Shown piece after piece: positions 44,931 through 54,133 of a DNA stretch of 64,000 nt. The DNA comes from Lachnospiraceae bacterium (lineage in GTDB: Bacteria; Bacillota; Clostridia; Lachnospirales; Lachnospiraceae): contig JAFRXH010000036.1 in the NCBI GenBank assembly GCA_017437785.1, positions 1 to 64,000 of the forward strand, given 5' to 3'. Made by a program: the position numbers and the translations under genes. The notes beneath the pieces were generated by a model. That model saw only the letters and a program-made list of their open reading frames with translations. It did no database searches and was not told the DNA's origin. Every line of letters starts with the position of its first letter. Within the stretch, counting starts at the first letter, position 1.

Positions 44931-45731
44931 TTGGCTAAGAAGCAGAAACAGGAAGAAGCGCCCGCCGGTTCCCCGGCGTGGATGGCCACATTCTCAGACC
45001 TGATGAACCTGCTGCTATGTTTCTTCGTGCTGCTGTTCTCGATGAGTTCCATCGACCAGAAGCGCTGGGAGGAAGTGGCGGCCAGTTTTAATGCGACCTT
45101 CAGTATCTTTTCCGGAGGCGCCCAGGCCATAGGTGACGGCATACTCATAAGCAACGGTGTGAGTCAGCTCAACCAGCTGGATGATTATATCAATTCCACG
45201 GGTAAGACTGCCGAGGATTCGGATGCACCTAAGGAAAACATAATGGAGGAGGCCGAGAAGCAGAAGATGGCTGCCTCCGAAGAGCTTGAAGAAAAAGTGA
45301 GCGAGGCTATGAGCGAAGCGGGACTGGACGATCTGGTCGAGCTTTCCTATACATCACAGTATGTGGAGCTTACCTTAAACGGAGCGCTTTTGTTTGAATC
45401 GGGCAGTGCCACGCTCAGTGCTGAAGCGGGTGCGGTCCTTGACCAGGTGGGACTGATCCTGGAGCGTTATGCCGATTCGACCATCGAGATCGAGGGCCAT
45501 ACGGATTCGGTACCTATGAATTCGGCAAAGTATCCCAGCAATAACGAGCTTTCCGATGCCCGTGCACTTTCGGTATTTTATTATCTGATAGAGCATACAA
45601 GTCTTGACCCTGCTGTGGTCAAGCACAGCGGCAGGGGAGAGTACAATCCCATTGCGGACAATTCCACTGCAGAAGGCAGGGCACTTAACCGCCGTGTGGA
45701 GATAAAGATATATAATTCTCTGAGCGAATAA
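44931..45731 (+). CDS. motB: Flagellar stator protein MotB
   Basis: Single-pass stator subunit. The membrane segment WMATFSDLMNLLLCFF holds the ion-carrying Asp (D23), followed by a plug/linker and a C-terminal OmpA peptidoglycan-binding domain (IEGHTDSVP near 165, NNELSDARALSVFYYL, GRGEYNP, RRVEIKI). 266 aa. TTG start after GAGGTAG, 13 bases behind motA. Its DLMxLLxCFF segment resembles PomB. Confidence 0.95.
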   Translation: MAKKQKQEEAPAGSPAWMATFSDLMNLLLCFFVLLFSMSSIDQKRWEEVAASFNATFSIFSGGAQAIGDGILISNGVSQLNQLDDYINSTGKTAEDSDAPKENIMEEAEKQKMAASEELEEKVSEAMSEAGLDDLVELSYTSQYVELTLNGALLFESGSATLSAEAGAVLDQVGLILERYADSTIEIEGHTDSVPMNSAKYPSNNELSDARALSVFYYLIEHTSLDPAVVKHSGRGEYNPIADNSTAEGRALNRRVEIKIYNSLSE

Positions 45732-45741
45732 AGGGGGAGAT

Positions 45742-46257
45742 ATGAAAAAGAATCTTATATCAATTTTGATACTTTCGCTTCTGGTGGTCAATCTTGTGAT
45801 GACCGCGATAATGCTCTTTTCGGTGATGAGCACCAATAAGCGCACTGCCGAGATAGTAACGGATATCGCAGGGGTACTGAGCCTTGAGCTGGGGACGGAC
45901 GCCGGCGGTCAGACCGGCATGCCCAGTCCGGAAGAGAGCGATTATTACACACTTCCCGATATGACTATCAATACGCGTAAGGCTGAAGGACAGGAGAAGG
46001 ACCAGTACTGCATAATCGGTATCACGCTTGCTATCAACAAAACACATGAGAAGTATGCAAGCTACAGCGGAGAAGCAATGGCCAATTACGAGAAGCTCTT
46101 CCAGAGCGAGGTTATCAGCGTTATCGGCCAGTATACCGCAGATGAGATAAAGCTCATGCAGAGCGATATCTGTGATGAGATATTAAAGCGCATACAGGCG
46201 CGTATAGGATCCGATGTTATTTATAACGTGAGCATCAGCAACATTAATTTCGGATAA
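45742..46257 (+). CDS. fliL: Flagellar basal body-associated protein FliL
   Basis: Single-pass protein (171 aa) that surrounds and stabilises the stator. A membrane segment at about residues 5-29 is followed by a C-terminal domain with the FliL-like end ICDEILKRIQARIGSDVIYNV. Sequence similarity in FliL is low; its position between motB and fliM supports the call. GGGGGAGA ribosome site. Confidence 0.88.
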   Translation: MKKNLISILILSLLVVNLVMTAIMLFSVMSTNKRTAEIVTDIAGVLSLELGTDAGGQTGMPSPEESDYYTLPDMTINTRKAEGQEKDQYCIIGITLAINKTHEKYASYSGEAMANYEKLFQSEVISVIGQYTADEIKLMQSDICDEILKRIQARIGSDVIYNVSISNINFG

Positions 46258-46268
46258 GGAGCGGATAA

Positions 46269-47279
46269 TTGGGTGACATACTCTCCCAGGAGGAGATAGA
46301 TAACCTGCTAAAGGGCCTTACGGACGGCTCTGTTGACGTAGATGATATAAAGAACCAGGACGACCGCGCAGTCAAGAATTATGACTTTAAACGGCCTGCC
46401 AAGTTCTCGAAGGAGCATCTGCGCACTCTCGAGCTCATATTTGAGCATTACGGACGTCTGCTGTCTACCAACCTGCCGGTGTATCTCAGAAAGAACGTGC
46501 AGGTAAGCGTGGTCAGCTCCGAGACCGTTACTTTCAGCGAGTTCACCAATGCCCTGTCAAACCCCGTAGTCTTGGGAATAGTGAATTTCCAGCCGCTCAG
46601 TGGCAATATACTTATAGACCTTGGGGCTAACGTGGGCTTTTCCTTTATCGACAGGATGCTGGGCGGGCCCGGACTGCCGCTTGAAAAGGTCAGGGATTTT
46701 TCTGAGATAGAGATGAACATCCTCTATAAGCTCGTGACCATTTCGGCGCAGCTTCTGAGGGAACCCTGGCGTAACGTGCTGGAAGTGGAACCGGTACTGG
46801 AGCGTATCGAGACCAATACCCAGTTTGCCCAGATCATAGCACCTAACGAGATGATAGCCATAGTCACCTTAAACATCAAGATGGGTGATGTGGAGGGCTT
46901 TTTGAACATATGTATACCCTACATGACCATAGAGCCCATAATAGATAACCTGAACACCAAGTTCTGGTTCACCAGCATGGTGAATTCCGATTCCGGCGAT
47001 CACAGGGTAGATATAGAGAATCTGCTGCGTAAGGTGGATGTGCCCGTTAAGGCGGTACTTGGCAAGAGCCAGATAGCCGTGAGTGATTTTCTGGGACTGC
47101 AGGTAGGCGATATAATCCGCTTAGAGCGTAGGGTTGATAACGAACTGGATGTTTATGTCGGGATGTATAAGAAGTTTTCTGCCGTTCCCGGTACCGATCA
47201 CGACCGCTATGCGGTAAGGGTCACCAGCGTGTACAGGGACGATGACGATCAGAAAGAAGATGCAGCGGCCGAAGAGTGA
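46269..47279 (+). CDS. fliM: Flagellar motor switch protein FliM
   Basis: C-ring protein that binds CheY-P and reverses the motor. The N-terminal CheY-binding peptide DILSQEEIDNLL is intact, the middle CheC-like domain spans about 45-230, and the C-terminal SpoA domain binds FliN/FliY (GKSQIAVSDFLGLQVGDIIRL). 336 aa. TTG start after AAGGAGCG. It overlaps nothing; fliY follows in 39 bases. Confidence 0.97.
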   Translation: MGDILSQEEIDNLLKGLTDGSVDVDDIKNQDDRAVKNYDFKRPAKFSKEHLRTLELIFEHYGRLLSTNLPVYLRKNVQVSVVSSETVTFSEFTNALSNPVVLGIVNFQPLSGNILIDLGANVGFSFIDRMLGGPGLPLEKVRDFSEIEMNILYKLVTISAQLLREPWRNVLEVEPVLERIETNTQFAQIIAPNEMIAIVTLNIKMGDVEGFLNICIPYMTIEPIIDNLNTKFWFTSMVNSDSGDHRVDIENLLRKVDVPVKAVLGKSQIAVSDFLGLQVGDIIRLERRVDNELDVYVGMYKKFSAVPGTDHDRYAVRVTSVYRDDDDQKEDAAAEE

Positions 47280-47318
47280 TCTTAGCCGTAAATCATTTTA
47301 AGAGAGGATAAACGTACA

Positions 47319-48521
47319 ATGGATGGAATGCTGTCACAGGACGAGATAAATGCACTCCTGAGTGGTATGGACTTGAGCGGCGACGGCGGCGGTGATGCGG
47401 CTGCCGGCAGCGGCAGGGGTGAGCCCGATCAGAGCCTGTTGTCCGATATAGAAAAGGATGCCATAGGGGAGATAGCCAATATCAGCATGGGAACATCAGC
47501 TACTACGCTATTCTCGCTGGTGAACCAGAAGGTGAACATTACCACTCCCAGGGTCACGCTGGCCAACTGGGATACCGTACTGTCGGATTATCCCGCACCC
47601 TGTGTATTTGTCGAGATACAGTATACTCTGGGCCTTACGGGGTCTAATATACTGATACTTAATGAGAGAGATGTCAAGATAATCACCAACCTTATGATGG
47701 GCGGTGACGGATCGGATATAGATGGCGAACTGGGCGAGATGCACCTGTCGGCCATTTCCGAGGCCATGAACCAGATGATGGGATCGTCTGCCACATCGCT
47801 GTCTTCGATGATGAACATGAAGATAGACATCAGTCCTCCCATTGCAAGTCTTGTCAAGGTAAATGAGCTTACCGACGGCAGCAGACAGGATCCGTTTACG
47901 GATGATACTTTTGTTCAGATAGAGTTCCGCATGCAGATAGGTGATCTGATCGATTCCACCATCATGCAGCTCTATCCTATAAGCTTTGCAAAGAATCTTT
48001 ATGAGCGGTTTACGGGAGGCGCTATTGGAGAAAGTTCAACACCGGCACCTGAAAGTGTGCCTGCTCCGGCAGCGATACCGGAGACACCTGTAGCTCCTGC
48101 ACCTGCGCCCGCGCCTGCACCTATGCCTGCAGCGGCGCCGATGCCCGATCCGTACGCATATCCGCCTCCGGCGCAGTTTGCAACGCCGCCTTATCCGCAG
48201 GGCGTTCCTATGCCCGCGCCGCAGATGAACGTACAGCCTGCACAGTTCAGCGCGTTCACACCCGAGATGGCGGCAATGATAGGGCAGGAAAATATAGGCC
48301 TTATAATGGATGTGCCCCTGGAGGTTACGGTGGAGCTGGGCCGTACATCAAAGACCATACACGATATACTGGAATTTGCGCCCGGTACCATCATAGAGCT
48401 TGAGAAGATAGCAGGTGAGCCTATCGATGTGCTCGTCAACGGCAAGTTCGTGGCCAAGGGCGAAGTGGTGGTAATAGAAGAAAGCTTCGGCGTAAGGATC
48501 ACGGAGATCATTAAAGACTGA
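47319..48521 (+). CDS. fliY: Flagellar switch protein FliY (FliN with CheC-like phosphatase domain)
   Basis: 400 aa. An N-terminal CheY-binding-like peptide (GMLSQDEINALLSGM) is followed by a CheC-like domain with both phosphatase motifs (EIANISMGTSATT near 50 and SEAMNQMMGSSATSL near 148), a Pro/Ala-rich linker (about 240-305) and a C-terminal SpoA/FliN domain (DVPLEVTVELGRT...EFAPGTIIELEK). FliY therefore both builds the C-ring and, as in Bacillus, likely removes phosphate from CheY-P. The stop overlaps fliO by one base. Confidence 0.95.
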   Translation: MDGMLSQDEINALLSGMDLSGDGGGDAAAGSGRGEPDQSLLSDIEKDAIGEIANISMGTSATTLFSLVNQKVNITTPRVTLANWDTVLSDYPAPCVFVEIQYTLGLTGSNILILNERDVKIITNLMMGGDGSDIDGELGEMHLSAISEAMNQMMGSSATSLSSMMNMKIDISPPIASLVKVNELTDGSRQDPFTDDTFVQIEFRMQIGDLIDSTIMQLYPISFAKNLYERFTGGAIGESSTPAPESVPAPAAIPETPVAPAPAPAPAPMPAAAPMPDPYAYPPPAQFATPPYPQGVPMPAPQMNVQPAQFSAFTPEMAAMIGQENIGLIMDVPLEVTVELGRTSKTIHDILEFAPGTIIELEKIAGEPIDVLVNGKFVAKGEVVVIEESFGVRITEIIKD

Positions 48522-48970
48522 TGAGATCTGCTTTATACGAAACAGCAAATATGCTGCTTAAGCTAAAGGAAACGAATCCGTCGGCAGGCAGCGGCAATGC
48601 GGTGAACAACTTTGCCCGCTTTGTTACCATGCTCATCATCTTTGTGCTGGTGCTCCTGCTCACGTACTACACTACACGTTTCGTAGCCGGGACAAAAAAG
48701 GGTTCGATGAGCAGCGGAAATATGGAGCTGCTTGAGAGTCTTCCGCTGGGCGCGGGCAAATACCTGCAGCTTCTGCGCATAGGCAGCCGTTATGTGGTAG
48801 TAGCGGTCACAAAGGAGCATGTTGAACTGATAACTGAGCTCAGCAGCGATGAGTATATAAAGAGTACAGCTGCGGAAGGTGGCAGTTTTAAAGAGATCTT
48901 ATTAAACAGGATGAAGGGCGGCATAGGCGCGCTTAAGGGTGAAAATGATAAAGAGGGCAGTGATGAATAA
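48521..48970 (+). CDS. fliO: Flagellar biosynthetic protein FliO
   Basis: 149 aa. One membrane segment (about 36-55), then a small cytoplasmic domain with the FliO pattern GNMELLESLPLGAGKYLQLLRIGSR (residues about 66-90). FliO assists assembly of the FliP ring. Its TGATG junction with fliY and overlap with fliP point to translational coupling. Confidence 0.9.
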   Translation: MRSALYETANMLLKLKETNPSAGSGNAVNNFARFVTMLIIFVLVLLLTYYTTRFVAGTKKGSMSSGNMELLESLPLGAGKYLQLLRIGSRYVVVAVTKEHVELITELSSDEYIKSTAAEGGSFKEILLNRMKGGIGALKGENDKEGSDE

Positions 48971-49808
48971 GCTTATCCTCAGAATATGCCTTTTGTTTAT
49001 GACGGCCCTGGCAGTAATGTTCCTGCCGCTGAAAGCGTATGCCACGGACAGCGACAATAACGGTGATTCCGATGAGCGTACATATGAGGATGAACCGGGG
49101 GATTCCGACAGTGGTTCCGATCTGGCATCGCCCAATATCGGCAACAGGGTCACTATAGAATTAAACGACGGGAACGGCTCCATGAACGGGGCTCTGCAGA
49201 TCGTACTGATACTGGCAGCCATATCCCTGCTGCCTTTTCTGCTTTTAACCGTAACCAGCTTTACCCGTATCATAATAGTGCTGCATTTTACCAGGCAGGC
49301 GCTGAATACGCAGACGGCGCCGCCAAACATGGTACTTATAGGTATAGCTCTGTTCCTTACTATCTATATAATGAGCCCTACGTTCACTGCGATCTATAAT
49401 GATGCGATAGAGCCCATGAACAACGGCACTATCGAGACGGCGGAGGCTCTGGAAAAGGGAATACAGCCTCTTCGCGAGTATATGTATCCCCAGACCGAAG
49501 TTGAGGATGTTACGGTCTTCCTTCAGATAGCCGGTTATGAAGACTGGAGCGGGGAACCCGATGATGTGCCTCTGCAGGTGCTCATCCCGGCTTATGTGAT
49601 GAGTGAGCTGCGGACGGCGTTTATAATAGGCTTTTTGATATACATACCGTTTTTGATAATAGACATGGTGGTATCGTCGGTACTCATGAGTATGGGTATG
49701 ATGATGCTTCCGCCCACAACTATATCCATGCCGTTTAAGATACTTCTGTTTGTTCTGGCAGACGGGTGGAACCTGATAATAGTCAATCTGGTGCGGACCT
49801 TCTATTAG
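48963..49808 (+). CDS. fliP: Flagellar export gate protein FliP
   Basis: Export-gate core. An N-terminal signal peptide (about 27 aa, ending KAYA) is followed by an acidic segment (28-60) and four membrane helices; SFTRIIIVLHFTRQAL and PPNMVLIGIALFLT are hallmark FliP stretches. 281 aa from ATG 48963, which has a nearby GAGGGC site and overlaps the fliO stop by eight bases; an in-frame GTG 24 bases upstream is less likely. Confidence 0.95.
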   Translation: MNKLILRICLLFMTALAVMFLPLKAYATDSDNNGDSDERTYEDEPGDSDSGSDLASPNIGNRVTIELNDGNGSMNGALQIVLILAAISLLPFLLLTVTSFTRIIIVLHFTRQALNTQTAPPNMVLIGIALFLTIYIMSPTFTAIYNDAIEPMNNGTIETAEALEKGIQPLREYMYPQTEVEDVTVFLQIAGYEDWSGEPDDVPLQVLIPAYVMSELRTAFIIGFLIYIPFLIIDMVVSSVLMSMGMMMLPPTTISMPFKILLFVLADGWNLIIVNLVRTFY

Positions 49809-49837
49809 CTATTTAAGCGTATGCAAAGAGGTGAGCC

Positions 49838-50107
49838 ATGACAGTAGATCTTGTTACACAGATAATGGCGGATGCCATGTATACCATACTGATTACAGCG
49901 CTTCCCCCGCTGCTCATTTCAATGATAGTGGGGCTTATAGTCAGTATCTTTCAGACGGTTACTTCTATACAGGAGCAGACTCTTACTTTTGTGCCAAAAC
50001 TTCTGGCGATCTTCCTGGTGCTTATGATAGGCGGGGGCTGGATGCTCAGTAACATGATCAATTTCATGGTCGAGCTCTGGTCGGACTTTTCGGTCTATAT
50101 CCATTAG
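49838..50107 (+). CDS. fliQ: Flagellar export gate protein FliQ
   Basis: 89 aa with two membrane helices and the family pieces PPLLISMIVGLIVSIFQ and TSIQEQTLTFVPKL. Four copies wrap around the FliP-FliR helix. GAGGTGAG ribosome site; fliR starts eight bases behind. Confidence 0.95.
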   Translation: MTVDLVTQIMADAMYTILITALPPLLISMIVGLIVSIFQTVTSIQEQTLTFVPKLLAIFLVLMIGGGWMLSNMINFMVELWSDFSVYIH

Positions 50108-50114
50108 GTGAGCT

Positions 50115-50918
50115 ATGGATCCGGCGTATTTTGACCTGTCATTTCCGCTTGAGGAGCTGGAGTACTTTCTGCTGATACTGACCAGGGTTTCGATGTTTAT
50201 CTTTGCGGCCCCGTTTTTCGGAAGAGCGGAAGTGCCGCAGCGTCTTAAGGCGTGTTTTGCGCTGGTGATGAGCTTCCTTTTGTACGAGTCGATAACACCG
50301 CATATGTATGTGCAGTACAATACGGTCATCGACTATACGACCATCATCTTAAAGGAAGCGGTGACAGGGCTTCTGATAGGTCTTTCCGCCAACTGGGTCA
50401 TGCAGATAGCAGGCTTTGCCGGGCAGATAGTGGATACCAATATAGGCTTTTCCATGGCATCGCAGATCGATCCCACCACGCAGATGAATGTGACGGTTAC
50501 CGGGCAGTATTACCAGTACGCGTTTATGCTGATATTTATGGTGAGCGGGATGCACCGCTGGTTAATAAAGGCGCTGGCAGAGAGTTTCACGCTGATAGGC
50601 ATAGGCCGCAGCGTGTTTGATATGGAGGCCATGTACACTACCCTGGTAGGTTTTATGGCTGAATATGTATCCCTGGGCTTTCGTATAGGACTGCCGCTGT
50701 TTTGTGTGACCCTGCTCACGAACGGCCTTTTAGGTATTATGGCCAAGGTCTCGCCGCAGATGAACATGTTTGCTGTAGGTATGCAGGTTAAGGCACTGAT
50801 AGGTCTGGCGATCATGGTGGTGACGGTAAGGATGCTGCCGGATGCCGCTGATCTGCTGTTCGTACAGATGAAGACATTAATGGTATCCTTCATAGAGGCA
50901 ATGGGAGGGACAGCTTGA
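50115..50918 (+). CDS. fliR: Flagellar export gate protein FliR
   Basis: 267 aa with about six membrane segments. [22 protein letters not shown] and [17 protein letters not shown] are typical FliR motifs. Completes the FliP5-FliQ4-FliR1 gate. Its last four bases overlap the flhB TTG start. Confidence 0.95.
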   Translation: MDPAYFDLSFPLEELEYFLLILTRVSMFIFAAPFFGRAEVPQRLKACFALVMSFLLYESITPHMYVQYNTVIDYTTIILKEAVTGLLIGLSANWVMQIAGFAGQIVDTNIGFSMASQIDPTTQMNVTVTGQYYQYAFMLIFMVSGMHRWLIKALAESFTLIGIGRSVFDMEAMYTTLVGFMAEYVSLGFRIGLPLFCVTLLTNGLLGIMAKVSPQMNMFAVGMQVKALIGLAIMVVTVRMLPDAADLLFVQMKTLMVSFIEAMGGTA

Positions 50919-52045
50919 GCGCCGATATGCCCTTACGTCTTGAATATGACCTGCAGTTCTTTGCTAAGGAAGGCCCCGGCGGAGAGAAGACGGAGGAGCC
51001 TACCAGTAAGAAGCTGGAGGATGCCCGCAAGGAAGGACAGGTGGCAAAGAGTCAGGAATTCGCACAGAGCCTGACGCTTCTGGTACTGTTTCTGCTGCTC
51101 AGGATATGGACATCTACTTTGACAAGGCAGCTTGGGGATCTGTTTGACGGTTTTTACGGAAGGATCCCGTACTTTGTCAAACTGCCCTCATATTACGATC
51201 ATCATAACGAATATACTAAGCTGATAAATATAGGGCTCTTAAGGACACTGATAATAATCCTGCCCTTTCTGCTGGCAGGTTTTGCGGTATGCTTTGTGGC
51301 GGATCTGGTACAGGTCAAGTGGAAACCCACCAGCAAGCCCCTTAAGCCCAAGTTCAACAAGTTAAACCCCATCAGCGGGATAAAGCGTATCTTTTCCGTT
51401 ACCAAGCTGGTGGAGCTGCTCAAATCCATCATAAAGCTTGTGGTGATAGGGGTTGTGATCTATAATGAGATAAAGGATCAGTGGCCGTTATTGTACATGC
51501 TCTACGATATACCCATGATGCAGGGCATAGTGATGGCCGGGCAGCTTTTAGTCGATATAGGTTTTAAGATAGCGATAGTATTTATCGTGGTGGCATTTGC
51601 GGATTTCGGCTTTCAGAAATGGAAGTTCCACCAGGATATGAAGATGACCAAGCAGGAGGTCAAGGAAGAGTATAAATCAACCGAAGGTGATCCTGCCATC
51701 AAAGGAAAGATAAGGCAGAGGATGCAGGAAGCTTCCAGACGCCGTATGATGCAGTCGCTGCCCAAGGCCGACGTTGTCATTACCAACCCCAGTCACTATG
51801 CCGTGGCGCTGCGTTATGACAAGGAGCAGGCCGAGGCTCCGTATGTGGTGGCAAAGGGCGCGGATTATGTGGCCCAGAAGATAAAGGAAGCCGCAAAGGA
51901 GCATAAGATAGAGATAGTAGAGAATAAACCTCTGGCCAGGTCCCTTTATGCGAATGTGGAGATCGGTGAGGAGATCCCGGAAGAGCTCTACGTTGCGGTA
52001 GCCGAAGTGCTGGCATTGGTCTACAAAAAAACAGGCCGTGCCTGA
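50915..52045 (+). CDS. flhB: Flagellar export switch protein FlhB (NPSH cleavage site)
   Basis: 376 aa: four membrane segments and a C-terminal cytoplasmic domain that cleaves itself to switch export from hook to filament substrates. The site here reads NPSH (N291-H294) instead of the usual NPTH, in [17 protein letters not shown]-terminal [22 protein letters not shown] is the standard FlhB opening. TTG start after GGGAGGGA; overlaps the fliR stop. Confidence 0.95.
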   Translation: MSADMPLRLEYDLQFFAKEGPGGEKTEEPTSKKLEDARKEGQVAKSQEFAQSLTLLVLFLLLRIWTSTLTRQLGDLFDGFYGRIPYFVKLPSYYDHHNEYTKLINIGLLRTLIIILPFLLAGFAVCFVADLVQVKWKPTSKPLKPKFNKLNPISGIKRIFSVTKLVELLKSIIKLVVIGVVIYNEIKDQWPLLYMLYDIPMMQGIVMAGQLLVDIGFKIAIVFIVVAFADFGFQKWKFHQDMKMTKQEVKEEYKSTEGDPAIKGKIRQRMQEASRRRMMQSLPKADVVITNPSHYAVALRYDKEQAEAPYVVAKGADYVAQKIKEAAKEHKIEIVENKPLARSLYANVEIGEEIPEELYVAVAEVLALVYKKTGRA

Positions 52046-52071
52046 TATAGTACTAGGGAAAGGAGGAGCGC

Positions 52072-54120
52072 ATGGTAAAGAAACTTCTTAAGGGCGACTT
52101 TGTAGTAGCCTTTTATGTATTGAGCGCATTTATCATGCTCATCGTCCCTATCCCCAGCTGGCTTCTGGACGTACTGCTGGCGGTCAACATGAGCGTGGCC
52201 TTCACCATACTGTTTTCGGCCATGCTCTCAAAAGAGCCGCTGGATATGAGCTTTTATCCTACGATGCTGCTCTTCACCACACTGTTTCGGATAGCGCTCA
52301 ACGTATCTTCCACGCGTCTGATACTGATATCCGGCAGCCCCGGAAACGTGGTATCCACCTTCGGTAATTTCGTGGGCGGCGGCGATCTGGTAATGGGTAT
52401 CATAGTCTTTGCGATACTGCTTATCGTACAGTTCATGGTCATCAATAAAGGTTCGGAGCGTGTTGCGGAAGTAACGGCCAGATTCACCCTGGATGCAATG
52501 CCCGGTAAACAGATGGCTATAGATGCGGATCTTAATACCGGTGCCATAGACGATCAGGAAGCCAAAAGGCGCCGTGATAAGATACAGGAAGAATCAAGCT
52601 TCTTCGGTTCCATGGACGGTGCCGTGAAGTACGTAAAGGGAGATGCTACCGCAGGTCTTTTAATATCGGCAGTCAACCTTGTGGGCGGTATCCTTATGGG
52701 TATGTTCAGAAGGGGCATGGATTTCAACAGTGCGCTCAACCAGTACGCAGTCCTTACCATAGGTGACGGTCTGGTATCGGCCATACCTTCACTGCTCATA
52801 TCGCTGGCAACAGGTATACTGGTCACCAAGGGTTCAAAGGAAGCCGACTTCGGAAATACGCTTATAAAGCAGATCTTCGGTCTGCCCAGGGCCATGTATA
52901 TAGTGGGTGTGACGCTTGCTTTCCTGGGTGTGTTCACTCCCCTTGAGTTTATGATCTTTGTCCCCCTTGGCGTGGTATTCATACTGGTAGCCAGAAAGAT
53001 GGAGACCACCATGGCCACGAAATCCGTGGAGGAGCAGGTAGAGGCGGAAGAAGTGGCCGAGGCGGAAGAGATACGAAGGCCGGAGAATGTTACCGCCCTT
53101 TTGCAGGTGGACCCCATAGAGCTTGAGTTTGGATACGGTATCATACCTCTTGCCGATGCCAACCAGGGCGGCGATCTTCTGGACCGCGTGGTCATGATAA
53201 GACGCCAGATAGCACTGGAGCTGGGTACCGTGGTGCCTATCATACGTCTTCGTGATAACATACAGCTGAATCCCAATCAGTATATAATAAAGATCAAGGG
53301 TATACAGGTTTCCGAAGGCGAGATATTATTTGATCATTACATGGCGATGAACCCCGGTTATGTAGAGGAAGAGATAACCGGTATCGATACCGTGGAGCCG
53401 GCATTCAAGCTGCCGGCCAAGTGGATAACCGAGGGGCAGAGGGAAAAAGCCGAAAGCTGGGGCTATACCGTTGTGGATCCGCCTTCGATAATCGCCACCC
53501 ATCTTACGGAAGTGATACGTGCCCACATCGCCGAGCTCCTTACCAGACAGGATGTACAGTCTCTGGTGGACAATTTAAAGGAGTCCAATCCTTCTATCGT
53601 GGAGGAACTGGTACCCAAGCTCCTGGGACTGGGCGAGATACAGAAGGTGCTGCAGAACCTGCTTTCTGAAGGCATATCCGTGCGTGACCTGCTGACTATA
53701 TTTGAGAGTCTGGCCGATCATGCGACCGCCACAAGGGATACGGATCTTTTGACGGAATATGTGCGTGCTTCGCTTAAGAGGGCGATCTCGAATAAGTATT
53801 TTGCGGGCGAGTCTACGGTCAATGTGCTTACCGTGGATCCCAAGCTTGAACAGGACATAATGGCTTCCGTAAAGCAGAGCGAACAGGGAGCGTACATAAC
53901 TCTGGATCCGGAGCGTGTAAGGAAGCTTATCGACAATCTGCGCTCCGAACTGTCAAAGCTCGAAGGCATGGGAGCCAGTCCCATAGTGCTCACCAGCCCG
54001 ATAGTGCGTATGTATTTCAGAAGACTGGTTGAAGAGTACTTTCATGATCTGGCGGTTGTGAGTTATAATGAAGTGGAATCCGATGTAGAGCTTCAGAGCG
54101 TTGGCATGGTCAGCGCCTGA
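52072..54120 (+). CDS. flhA: Flagellar export gate protein FlhA
   Basis: 682 aa. Eight membrane segments in the first 320 residues, with the FHIPEP-type loop (KGSERVAEVTARFTLDAMPGKQMAIDADL near 125-155), then a cytoplasmic ring-forming domain. It binds export substrates and chaperones. A GGAAAGGAGGAG ribosome site. Confidence 0.97.
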   Translation: MVKKLLKGDFVVAFYVLSAFIMLIVPIPSWLLDVLLAVNMSVAFTILFSAMLSKEPLDMSFYPTMLLFTTLFRIALNVSSTRLILISGSPGNVVSTFGNFVGGGDLVMGIIVFAILLIVQFMVINKGSERVAEVTARFTLDAMPGKQMAIDADLNTGAIDDQEAKRRRDKIQEESSFFGSMDGAVKYVKGDATAGLLISAVNLVGGILMGMFRRGMDFNSALNQYAVLTIGDGLVSAIPSLLISLATGILVTKGSKEADFGNTLIKQIFGLPRAMYIVGVTLAFLGVFTPLEFMIFVPLGVVFILVARKMETTMATKSVEEQVEAEEVAEAEEIRRPENVTALLQVDPIELEFGYGIIPLADANQGGDLLDRVVMIRRQIALELGTVVPIIRLRDNIQLNPNQYIIKIKGIQVSEGEILFDHYMAMNPGYVEEEITGIDTVEPAFKLPAKWITEGQREKAESWGYTVVDPPSIIATHLTEVIRAHIAELLTRQDVQSLVDNLKESNPSIVEELVPKLLGLGEIQKVLQNLLSEGISVRDLLTIFESLADHATATRDTDLLTEYVRASLKRAISNKYFAGESTVNVLTVDPKLEQDIMASVKQSEQGAYITLDPERVRKLIDNLRSELSKLEGMGASPIVLTSPIVRMYFRRLVEEYFHDLAVVSYNEVESDVELQSVGMVSA

Positions 54121-54133
54121 ATGAGAGGCAGAG

